Both the position numbers and the translations under genes were made by a program. 12,714 bases of DNA from Rhizobium sp. Q54 (GTDB taxonomy: Bacteria; Pseudomonadota; Alphaproteobacteria; Rickettsiales; UBA1997). The stretch spans positions 1 through 12,714 of the forward strand of contig CAMBES010000027.1 of the NCBI GenBank assembly GCA_945865855.1, written 5' to 3'. The notes under the pieces are model-generated. The model was given only the letters and a program-made list of their open reading frames with translations. It had not been told where the DNA came from and searched no databases. The stretch's first letter is position 1. Each line of letters begins with the position of its first letter. Positions 6,160 through 12,714 of this stretch are shown here, in pieces.

Positions 6160-7911
6160 TTAAAACTTGGGAAGTATTATGGTTACAGAAGTGCCAACAC
6201 CGATCTCACTTTCTATTGCGATTTCACCACCATGCATTTCAACAAAATGCTTAGTTAAATAAATTCCAATTCCAGTGCCTGCGACAGCAGTAGCATTTTT
6301 AGCACGAAAAAATTTCTTTCCAATGCTTGAGACATCTTCTTCTGGAATTCCGATACCTTCATCAATCACGCGCAAAGCAACCTTCTTATCATTTGATTTA
6401 GCCAAAATCTTCACCGTTGAATTATTTTTCGAATATTTAATGGCATTGGCGACGATGTTAGTAATCGAGTGATCAATCAATTTTGAGTCACCATTAAATT
6501 CACGATCAATCTCATCAATGCGGCAAATAATTTTGATATTTTTACCAGTCGCTAAAGTGGAATTTTTTTCAATAATTTCATTAACAAGATTCTTAAAATT
6601 AAAAGGGCTCCGCTCGAGCTTTATTGCACTTTCTCCACTCTCAATTTTCGCTAAATTCAAAACGCTACTGATTAATCCATTCATACGCTGAACACCGCTT
6701 TTAATGCGCTCCAAAGATTTATTTAGTGACTCATCGATGATATTGTGATTTTTAACTTTGCGCCCAACCAACTCGCGCGTGCTGTCAATTATTTGTAGCG
6801 GCGTTTTGAATTCATGAGACACCAAAGCAACAAACTCATTCTGCATCTTGCGCATCTCTTGTTCATGTTTGAGCGCCTCTCGAAGCTGAATTGTCTTTTC
6901 CATCATGGTTTGATTACTAATCATCACGCGATCAATTGATTCAGAGCGATCTAGCGCAATTGAAAATTGATCAGAAATAGTTTCGATTAACTCAATTTCA
7001 TCTTCGAGCCAAATGCGAGGACTAGATTGAAGGATGTAAATTCCACCATTAATCTTGCCGTTAAAAGTTGTGGTCACTGCAACTTGTGAACGAATTGAGA
7101 ACTCACGCCATATTTCTTCAATCGGTAAGAAATTATGATCAACAGCAACATCTTCAACCACCGTAACAGAAGATTTTTTTACCTTATTTCCGAATCTTTT
7201 ATAAAATTGATTTTGGAAATTTGCATATTGCTCTAAAGCCTTTCTATCAATTGCTGGATTGTTTGAATTTTCTCTGTGCTCAACCGCAAAATTAATCACG
7301 CCATTTCGGTAATCGTGGATCACGCATCTATTTACCTTCAGATGCTCGTTTAAAATCTTCGCAATATTTTGTGCGATTTCTTTGATCGGAAAATCAGAAA
7401 TAATAAAATTTGCCACCTCGCGCAATAACTTTTCAGAAAGCAATCTGCGCTGTAAATTTCTTAATAAAACTTCGTTTGAATTATTCTCAATTCGATAAGG
7501 AATTTGAACTTTTTCGAAAGTAAAAATGGAATATTGACGATCATCTAACTCACCAAAACTACTTGGCACAAAATCAATCTTAATCCTTGACTTACTTGGT
7601 TTTGGCTTGCGATCAGAAATATTAACGATCACTGAAGATTGGTGGCGATCTTTGATAGCTTTAATCAAGCGAACATATTCGATATTATCTTCAGAAGAGT
7701 AATCGAGATTAAAGTCATCAAAAAGAAAATCGTAACTTTTACCAATCAAATTATATGAACTAATCGCAAAAATTTCATAAAATTTTTGATTAGCGTAAAG
7801 CACAGAGAGGTGGTTAGGATTTTTATCTCCAGCCTCGCACAAAATTGCCGCCTCCAGCTTCTCGTCCAAAGTTGTTTTTAAAAATTGTACAGAATCTTGC
7901 TTAGAATTCAT
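6160..7911 (-). CDS. Soluble sensor histidine kinase (PAS-like, GAF, HisKA, HATPase_c)
   Basis: 583 residues. Order seen: an N-terminal PAS-like region (about 20-135; YANQKFYEIFAI near 39-50); a GAF-like domain (about 165-325); a coiled-coil linker (about 330-360); HisKA with phosphoacceptor His366 in LVSHEFKTPLQ; and a HATPase_c domain with N-box Asn485/Asn489, G1 box DEGIGIP (517-523), a FF F-box at 534-535, and G2 box GTGIGI (545-550). All residues needed for kinase activity are present. No transmembrane helix or signal peptide is evident, so it should sense a cytosolic signal. There is no receiver domain and no response regulator next to it. ATG 7911 overlaps the topA stop by 4 bases (ATGA), which suggests translational coupling. 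The signal is unknown. Confidence 0.92.
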   Translation of the reverse strand: MNSKQDSVQFLKTTLDEKLEAAILCEAGDKNPNHLSVLYANQKFYEIFAISSYNLIGKSYDFLFDDFNLDYSSEDNIEYVRLIKAIKDRHQSSVIVNISDRKPKPSKSRIKIDFVPSSFGELDDRQYSIFTFEKVQIPYRIENNSNEVLLRNLQRRLLSEKLLREVANFIISDFPIKEIAQNIAKILNEHLKVNRCVIHDYRNGVINFAVEHRENSNNPAIDRKALEQYANFQNQFYKRFGNKVKKSSVTVVEDVAVDHNFLPIEEIWREFSIRSQVAVTTTFNGKINGGIYILQSSPRIWLEDEIELIETISDQFSIALDRSESIDRVMISNQTMMEKTIQLREALKHEQEMRKMQNEFVALVSHEFKTPLQIIDSTRELVGRKVKNHNIIDESLNKSLERIKSGVQRMNGLISSVLNLAKIESGESAIKLERSPFNFKNLVNEIIEKNSTLATGKNIKIICRIDEIDREFNGDSKLIDHSITNIVANAIKYSKNNSTVKILAKSNDKKVALRVIDEGIGIPEEDVSSIGKKFFRAKNATAVAGTGIGIYLTKHFVEMHGGEIAIESEIGVGTSVTIILPKF

Positions 7912-10382
7912 TTTTTCTTTCGGCTAAATCTTGTTCTTCCAGTAGTTTTTTTCTGAGCCGTCTGAACGATTAAATCAACCGCGCGATTCAAGCCAATTTC
8001 TAAAATATTATCCTCTTTGACCGAAGTAAATTTTTTGTCGTGCAATAAATAAGGACCGAATGGACCAATATTAGCGACGATTTTTTCTCCGGTTTCTGGA
8101 TGAATTCCAACTTCACGCGGCAAAGTTAACAAGTCTGTAGCCGTATTTAAATCAATCGTGTTTGGATCAAGATTTTTTGGAATCGAAATGCGTTTTGGTT
8201 TTTTTACTTTTGGTTTTTTTGCTGATTTTTTTGCTGGTTTTTTTGCTACTTTTTCCTTCTTGGTTGATTTCTTTACCGGTTTTTCTTCGACTTTTACTTC
8301 GGCTGCAAGCTCACTTCCCGCCAATTCCAAGTAAGGGCCGTAAGGTCCTAATTTTACCATTACTTCGTAACCAGTTTTTGGATCAATACCTAAACTTCTA
8401 GGCTCAAATTTTGGCTTTTTAACTTCTCCATCCTCACCTACAACATCAGCATCCTTGTCGAAAAGCTGCATCGTATATTTACATTCTGGATAGCCTGAAC
8501 AGCCAATAAATGCGCCAAATTTACTGAGACGTAAACTAAGTTTTCCGGTGCCGCAAGTCGGGCAAGAATCTTTTAAATTTCCTGCTTCGTCACGACCTAA
8601 AATATGTGTACCAACTTTTTGGTTTAAAACTTCTAGCACTTCACCAAATGGCTTATCCATTACCGAAGAAGTGTTGCCGTGAAAATCTTTCCAGAATTTT
8701 TTAAGGAAATTTTTCCAATCCATTTTGCCGTTAGAAATAATATCTAACTCATCTTCCAAGCCAGCAGTGTAGCCGAACTCGACATATTTCGAGAAATATT
8801 CTTTGAGAAAAGTTGTGACAATTCTGCCGCGCTCTTCCGGAAAAAATCTGCGCTTATCTAACTTAACATAACCGCGATCTTGCAGCACAGAAATAATCGC
8901 CGCGTAAGTTGAAGGACGACCAATTCCCAGCTCTTCTAATTTCTTAACCAAGCTCGCTTCAGAATAACGCGGAAGAGGCTCGGTAAAATGTTGTTGCGGT
9001 TTTACTTCGAGCAAGTCCAAAGGTTCTTTTTCTTTAAGATCAGGTAACGCCTGTTTTCCATCATCATCTTCGCTTTCGCCTTCATCGCGATCTTCGTGAT
9101 AAACTCGGTGAAAACCATCGAAACGAATTGTTGAGCCAGTAGCGCGAGCCTTGGCGTAAATAGGTGCTGTGGCGATCTCTACAACTACTTGATCAAAAAT
9201 CACATCAGCCATTTGCGACGCTAAAGTTCTTTTCCAAACCAAATCGTAAAGTGCGAATTGGCCTTCATCTAAATATTTTTTTACCTTATCTGGCGTCAAA
9301 GAAAAATCAGTCGGACGAATTGCTTCATGCGCTTCCTGAGCGTTTTTTACCTTGCTCTTAAACACATTCGCCGCCTCTGGCAGATAATTTTTTCCGTAAA
9401 GTTTGTTAATAGTTTCGCGCAGTTCAGTAACCGCTTCTGGAGTAATCGAAACTGAGTCAGTTCTCATGTAAGTGATCAAACCTTGTGAGGTGCCATCAAT
9501 CTCTGTTCCTTCATAAAGTTTTTGCGCCGTCATCATCGTACGACTTGCGCCAAATCCTAACTTACGAGCCGCTTCTTGTTGCAAAGAAGAAGTAGTGAAA
9601 GGCCCTTGCGGACGGCGTTTCGCCTGCTTTTTAGTGATCGATAAAACTTGATATTTCTTAGCATCTAAAAGCTTCTTAATGTCGCCAGCTTGTTTCTCAT
9701 TTACGACGGTAAATTTTTCTAATTTCTTGCCTTCAAGTTCAAAAACTGTCGCTTGAAATTGTGTTTTTTTTGCGGTCTCAAGATCTAATTTAATGTCCCA
9801 ATATTCTTCGCTTTTAAATGCTTCAATTTCTTCTTCGCGATCACAAATCAAGCGAAGAGCTACAGACTGAACACGTCCCGCTGATTTGCTTCCCGGTAAC
9901 TTTCTCCACAAAACTGGCGAAAGATTAAATCCAACTAAATAGTCCAAAGCGCGGCGAGCTTGCTGAGCATTGACCAAATCCATGTCAATCTCGCGCGGAT
10001 TTTTAATCGCTTCTAAAATCGAATTTTTGGTGATGGCGTTGAAAACTACGCGCTCAATCTTAGTTGCCGCTTTAATCGCCTTCTTTCCTTTTAAAACTTC
10101 AAGAACGTGCCATGCGATTGATTCACCTTCTCGATCGGGATCTGGCGCAAGAATCAACTTAGTGCAAAGCTTCGCAGCATCGACAATTTCTTTAACATGC
10201 TTTGATGATCTCGATGAAACCTCATAATTCATGGCAAAATTATTATCAGGATCAACCGAGCCATTTTTACTTGGCAGATCGCGAACGTGACCGAAGGAAG
10301 CTAAAACCTTGTAGTCGCTACCCAAATATTTGCCGATGGTTTTTGCCTTGGCGGGAGATTCAACGATGAGTAAATTTTTCAT
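7908..10382 (-). CDS. topA: DNA topoisomerase I (type IA)
   Basis: 824 residues, full length. TopA relaxes negative supercoils by cutting and passing single DNA strands. The N-terminal Toprim domain shows Glu8 (LIVESPAKA) and Asp81/Asp83 (APDPDREGE). SKSAGRVQSVALRL (166-179) is the usual core motif, and the active-site tyrosine is Tyr305 in ITYMRTDS. A four-Cys zinc ribbon is at Cys607, 610, 628 and 634. Two related C-terminal modules (LGIDPKTG...LGPYGPYLEL, and VGIHPETG...IGPFGPYLL) flank a Lys-rich linker (697-731). ATG 10382 is 17 bases after infA, and the stop overlaps the sensor kinase start. The infA-topA-kinase-barrel block is probably one transcript. Confidence 0.97.
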   Translation of the reverse strand: MKNLLIVESPAKAKTIGKYLGSDYKVLASFGHVRDLPSKNGSVDPDNNFAMNYEVSSRSSKHVKEIVDAAKLCTKLILAPDPDREGESIAWHVLEVLKGKKAIKAATKIERVVFNAITKNSILEAIKNPREIDMDLVNAQQARRALDYLVGFNLSPVLWRKLPGSKSAGRVQSVALRLICDREEEIEAFKSEEYWDIKLDLETAKKTQFQATVFELEGKKLEKFTVVNEKQAGDIKKLLDAKKYQVLSITKKQAKRRPQGPFTTSSLQQEAARKLGFGASRTMMTAQKLYEGTEIDGTSQGLITYMRTDSVSITPEAVTELRETINKLYGKNYLPEAANVFKSKVKNAQEAHEAIRPTDFSLTPDKVKKYLDEGQFALYDLVWKRTLASQMADVIFDQVVVEIATAPIYAKARATGSTIRFDGFHRVYHEDRDEGESEDDDGKQALPDLKEKEPLDLLEVKPQQHFTEPLPRYSEASLVKKLEELGIGRPSTYAAIISVLQDRGYVKLDKRRFFPEERGRIVTTFLKEYFSKYVEFGYTAGLEDELDIISNGKMDWKNFLKKFWKDFHGNTSSVMDKPFGEVLEVLNQKVGTHILGRDEAGNLKDSCPTCGTGKLSLRLSKFGAFIGCSGYPECKYTMQLFDKDADVVGEDGEVKKPKFEPRSLGIDPKTGYEVMVKLGPYGPYLELAGSELAAEVKVEEKPVKKSTKKEKVAKKPAKKSAKKPKVKKPKRISIPKNLDPNTIDLNTATDLLTLPREVGIHPETGEKIVANIGPFGPYLLHDKKFTSVKEDNILEIGLNRAVDLIVQTAQKKTTGRTRFSRKKK
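8190..8294 (-). repeat. Lysine-rich low-complexity segment inside topA
   Basis: It encodes residues 697-731, an alternation of KK with Ala, Pro or Ser. At the DNA level the + strand repeats GCTGGTTTTTTT-like blocks. This is typical of the basic, DNA-gripping tails of alphaproteobacterial TopA proteins. It separates the two C-terminal modules. Confidence 0.75.
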
Positions 10383-10399
10383 TAAGTAGGTGCTCTAAA

Positions 10400-10618
10400 T
10401 TAAACATTTCTGCGAACGATACGGCCTTTACTTAAGTCGTAGGTGCTAAGCTCAATCTCAACTTTATCGCCTTTCAAAATACGAATTTTATTTTTGCGAA
10501 TTTTGCCGGAGGCATGAGCAATAATTGAGTGACCATTTTCGAGTTCGACACGAAAAATCGTATTGGGAAATACTTCCAAAACGACGCCATTCATTGAAAG
10601 GAGATCTTCTTTAGGCAT
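10400..10618 (-). CDS. infA: Translation initiation factor IF-1
   Basis: 72 residues, exactly the usual IF-1 length. It is a single OB-fold protein that binds the ribosomal A site of the 30S subunit during initiation. Family marks are MPKEDLLSMNGVV at the start, FRVELENGHSIIAHASGK in the middle, and IRILKGDKVEIELSTYDL with GRIVRR at the end. ATG at 10618 is the only start that gives the family N terminus. No convincing Shine-Dalgarno precedes it. It lies 67 bases after metF, in a gap that holds the second copy of the intergenic motif, and 17 bases before topA. Confidence 0.97.
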   Translation of the reverse strand: MPKEDLLSMNGVVLEVFPNTIFRVELENGHSIIAHASGKIRKNKIRILKGDKVEIELSTYDLSKGRIVRRNV

Positions 10619-10654
10619 TGAGAAAAGTTAAAATTTAATGGATGAGAGGCCGCG

Positions 10655-10679
10655 ACTTAGAATCCAAATTCTTGATTTG
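10655..10679 (+). repeat. Intergenic motif, copy 2 (related copy at 1865-1889)
   Basis: ACTTAGAATCCAAA, six bases, then ATTTG, with the same spacing as copy 1. It occupies much of the 67-base metF-infA gap. On the - strand it begins about 7 bases after the metF stop and lies upstream of infA. CAAAT and ATTTG within it could form a 5-bp hairpin. Confidence 0.45.
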
Positions 10680-10685
10680 CAAGTT

Positions 10686-11579
10686 TTAGACTTCTCTAAC
10701 CCCTAGAACATGACATATCGCCGCTGTAAGATCGGAGCGATTTAAAGTGTAGAAGTGAAAATCATCAACGCCACTGTTGCGTAGAATCCGACACAGTTCT
10801 GTCGCCACAATTCCGGCGACAAGTTGACGATTTTCTTGACGTTCATCGAGGCCAAAAAAAAGATTATCCATCCATTTTGGAATTTTTGCGCCACACATTT
10901 TTGCGAAATGTTTTGTCTGCTTAACATTAGTAACTGGTAAAATTCCGGGAATGATTGGAATTTCAATTTTTGCCTTTCGACATTTTTCAACGAAAGAAAG
11001 GTAAACATCCGCATCAAAAAAGAATTGGGTGATGATGCGCGTTGCGCCCGCGTCTACTTTACGCTTAAGATTATCTATGTCCTCTTCAAAACTTTTTGCC
11101 TCTGGATGTTTTTCGGGATAACCAGCAACAGAAATTTCAAAATCAGCAATCTTTTTAATACCCGCAACAAGCTCATTCGCATATTTGTAACCATCAAAAC
11201 GAAGTTGATAATTTGCACTCGAAGCTGGCATATCCCCGCGCAAAGCCACGATGTGACGCACTCCGATCTCCCAATAATTTCGCAAAATTTCGTCAATCTC
11301 ATTTTTTGAAGCCGCAACGCAAGTAAGGTGCGAAGCTGGCTTCAGACTAGTTTCTTTAATAATCTTCTCGATGACTTGGTGAGTGCGTTCACGTGTCGAC
11401 CCACCCGCGCCGTAAGTTACTGAAACAAAACTCGGATTAAGATTTTCCATTTTCAAAATCACCTCCCACAGCTTCATTTCCATCTCTTCAGTTTTTGGCG
11501 GAAAAAACTCGAAAGAAATGTTGAGCTTACGATTATTAAGGACGGTGGATTCGAGGTTGTTTGTGTAAGTTTTTATCAA
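10686..11579 (-). CDS. metF: Methylenetetrahydrofolate reductase
   Basis: 297 residues, full length. MetF is an FAD enzyme that reduces 5,10-methylene-THF to 5-methyl-THF for methionine synthesis. Visible marks: ISFEFFPPKT with the conserved catalytic Glu24, VTYGAGGSTRERT, HLTCV, HIVALRGDMP, VAGYPEKHPEA, a long DAGATRIITQFFFD strand, IIPGILPV, and FHFYTLNR near the C terminus. The start is TTG at 11579: a stop codon lies just upstream in frame, no ATG or GTG occurs before the conserved FEFFPPK, and a good ribosome site precedes it. The start overlaps the stop of the peptidase gene by 4 bases (TTGA). Its substrate is what the GcvT reaction makes. Confidence 0.96.
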   Translation of the reverse strand: MIKTYTNNLESTVLNNRKLNISFEFFPPKTEEMEMKLWEVILKMENLNPSFVSVTYGAGGSTRERTHQVIEKIIKETSLKPASHLTCVAASKNEIDEILRNYWEIGVRHIVALRGDMPASSANYQLRFDGYKYANELVAGIKKIADFEISVAGYPEKHPEAKSFEEDIDNLKRKVDAGATRIITQFFFDADVYLSFVEKCRKAKIEIPIIPGILPVTNVKQTKHFAKMCGAKIPKWMDNLFFGLDERQENRQLVAGIVATELCRILRNSGVDDFHFYTLNRSDLTAAICHVLGVREV

Positions 11580-12714
11580 GATCTACCACCTACCCCATTT
11601 CCCTTGCTTTCTATTTTGAGGCTTTCTGTTTTGGGGCTTTTTGTTTCGATGCTTTCTGTTTTTTGATCTTGCCTGAGTTTATCGCCATTATTTTCCGACA
11701 AACCTCGCGATAAGCTCTCTTTCGATTCTATCATGTCCAATCCTTTACTTTGCGCTTCTTCGATTTTATTGGCAATATTGCTAAGATTATCAGCTGTGTG
11801 AGCGCCGCAGTTGTAATTATCTGTCTGCTGACTTTTCTGCAAATCGATTACATTAACCCCCTGATTTTTCATCTCTGTTTTTAAACTTTCATGTATCTCA
11901 TTCCCAAGAGGATCGTTGTGAATGAATACCATGTTACCTTTTCCATCCTTAGCCATAACACCTCCGACCCAATGATTGTCATTAATTTGAAAAGGCATCA
12001 AACAAGTTTTGCCATTATTCGCCGAATCTATCGCGGATTTGATTCTATCTTCCAAAAGACGAGATAGCTCTTCAGGATCAAGTTGACCGCCGATTGGAAT
12101 CGCTCCACATTCCTCAATCTTATCCTTATTATTTACGCCATTTATGGCGGCTTCCATTACCTTTTTATCATCATACCACTCTCTATCTGCAGTTGCATTT
12201 ATTAACGAATCCAAGACTCCGCTAGACTTGGCTTCACTGATTGCACTCTCCAGCGGACTAGCAGAACTATTCGATTCTTCCAAATTATCTTCTTTATCTT
12301 TATTGGCGTTGCGAGCCCCAAATTTTATTAATCCTTCTTCAGCAGCGTCAAAAAGTTGGCTGAAGATATCAGATGCTCCTTCGCCAAACCTCTTCTTAAT
12401 ATCTCCTAAACCTTTGTTATGATCACCGTAAGTACGGAAACTTATAGTAACGGCACCTCCCCTACTACTCATACTGTAAGGAATGCCAGCCTCATCAAGA
12501 GAGGCTCGAAGTTCTTTTATGAAGTTTTCTTGGAAATTACTATCTGGAGAAGTGCTTTGACCGACACTTTCTTCTTTTGATTCTTGATCTGGAGATTGTT
12601 GCGAATCTTTCTCAGTCGTTTCTAGATTAGATTTTATCTCAGCGATTTTTGTCTTTAGATTATCCGACTCCTCACCACCGTCTAAATCTCTTAACTTATT
12701 TTCTAATGAAGATA
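11576..12714 (-). CDS. Clan CE (Ulp1/C48-like) cysteine peptidase, putative effector (5'-partial)
   Basis: The frame stays open from the window edge to the TGA at 11576-11578, giving about 378 visible residues; the ATG at 12472 is internal. Numbered from that Met: a Ser/Glu/Gln-rich, probably disordered region precedes it (about 80 residues); then a region with no recognised domain; then the peptidase core. The core has His167 in NHW, Asp187 in IHNDPLG, Gln216 in QQTDNYNCG and Cys222. The Gln lies six residues before the Cys, as in Ulp1. This is the complete clan CE catalytic set. Family members cleave ubiquitin, SUMO or NEDD8, or act as acetyltransferases in host cells. The specificity here is unknown, and secretion is inferred only. 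The tail has four 5-residue repeats. No signal peptide can be judged because the N terminus is missing. It overlaps metF by 4 bases. Confidence 0.8.
   Translation of the reverse strand, partial: SSLENKLRDLDGGEESDNLKTKIAEIKSNLETTEKDSQQSPDQESKEESVGQSTSPDSNFQENFIKELRASLDEAGIPYSMSSRGGAVTISFRTYGDHNKGLGDIKKRFGEGASDIFSQLFDAAEEGLIKFGARNANKDKEDNLEESNSSASPLESAISEAKSSGVLDSLINATADREWYDDKKVMEAAINGVNNKDKIEECGAIPIGGQLDPEELSRLLEDRIKSAIDSANNGKTCLMPFQINDNHWVGGVMAKDGKGNMVFIHNDPLGNEIHESLKTEMKNQGVNVIDLQKSQQTDNYNCGAHTADNLSNIANKIEEAQSKGLDMIESKESLSRGLSENNGDKLRQDQKTESIETKSPKTESLKIESKGNGVGGRS
11586..11591 (-). promoter_or_regulatory. Ribosome binding site deciding the TTG start of metF
   Basis: On the - strand AGGTGG ends 6 bases before the TTG at 11579. 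It lies inside the last codons (Gly-Gly-Arg-Ser end) of the peptidase gene, so metF translation is physically tied to the 3' end of that gene. Confidence 0.65.
11606..11665 (-). repeat. Four-copy 15-bp tandem repeat in the peptidase gene tail
   Basis: Units start at 11606, 11621, 11636 and 11651 on the + strand and read GCTTT(C/T)T(A/G)TTT(T/C) plus three variable bases. They are in frame and encode the 5-residue units QKTES, IETKS, PKTES and LKIES (residues 270-289 counted from Met 12472). The array lies in a hydrophilic C-terminal tail after the catalytic core. Confidence 0.8.

Noticed and set aside
10655..10679. Hairpin in the metF-infA gap as an intrinsic terminator
   Set aside because: Only a 5-bp AT-rich stem with no T run after it on the - strand.
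11025..11309. + strand open frame of 94 residues within metF
   Set aside because: It is a shadow of the well-conserved metF frame, with no ribosome site or domain.
12470..12472. ATG as the start of the clan CE peptidase
   Set aside because: The frame stays open upstream to the window edge, with a coherent hydrophilic protein sequence and no stop.

Overview
The window is AT-rich bacterial DNA. It reads as the genome of a host-associated alphaproteobacterium, perhaps Rickettsiales- or Holosporales-like; this placement is an inference from gene content, not from a marker gene. Housekeeping genes with ordinary bacterial sequences (secG, gcvT, gcvH, topA, infA, metF) sit between two eukaryote-interaction genes that run off the window edges. 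These are an ankyrin-repeat protein on the left and a Ulp1-like (clan CE) cysteine peptidase on the right. Coding density is high, no gene-free stretch exceeds 300 bases, and no tRNA, rRNA, IS element or CRISPR array was seen.

Layout. (1) Bases 1-1758, + strand: the 3' part of an ankyrin-repeat gene with a C-terminal membrane segment. (2) 1759-1929: a convergent intergenic gap with one copy of a short motif that recurs at 10655. (3) 1930-3060, - strand: a glycerol-1-phosphate dehydrogenase (AraM/EgsA-type) gene, divergent from (4) a + strand cluster secG-gcvT-gcvH (3129-4950). The cluster ends in an imperfect stem-loop and a near-perfect intrinsic terminator (5010-5051), which also separates it from the convergent - strand block. 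(5) 5050-12714, - strand, all co-directional. In transcription order: clan CE peptidase (partial) - metF - infA - topA - sensor histidine kinase - outer-membrane beta-barrel protein. Peptidase/metF and topA/kinase overlap by 4 bases, and kinase/barrel are 3 bases apart.

Functional links. GcvT and GcvH are two parts of the glycine cleavage system and MetF reduces methylene-tetrahydrofolate, so the window carries pieces of one-carbon metabolism; the P protein (GcvP) is not here. InfA and TopA serve translation initiation and DNA supercoiling. The soluble PAS/GAF-type kinase has no response regulator beside it. The best candidates for undescribed biology are the two edge genes. The peptidase shows an intact His/Asp/Gln/Cys set and a 15-bp tandem repeat in its tail. 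The ankyrin protein shows a 297-bp three-repeat super-unit and an upstream Ser-Cys-Phe-Gly-Gly segment reminiscent of a clan CD peptidase. Both genes extend beyond the window, so the first in-frame start codons inside it are not their real starts.
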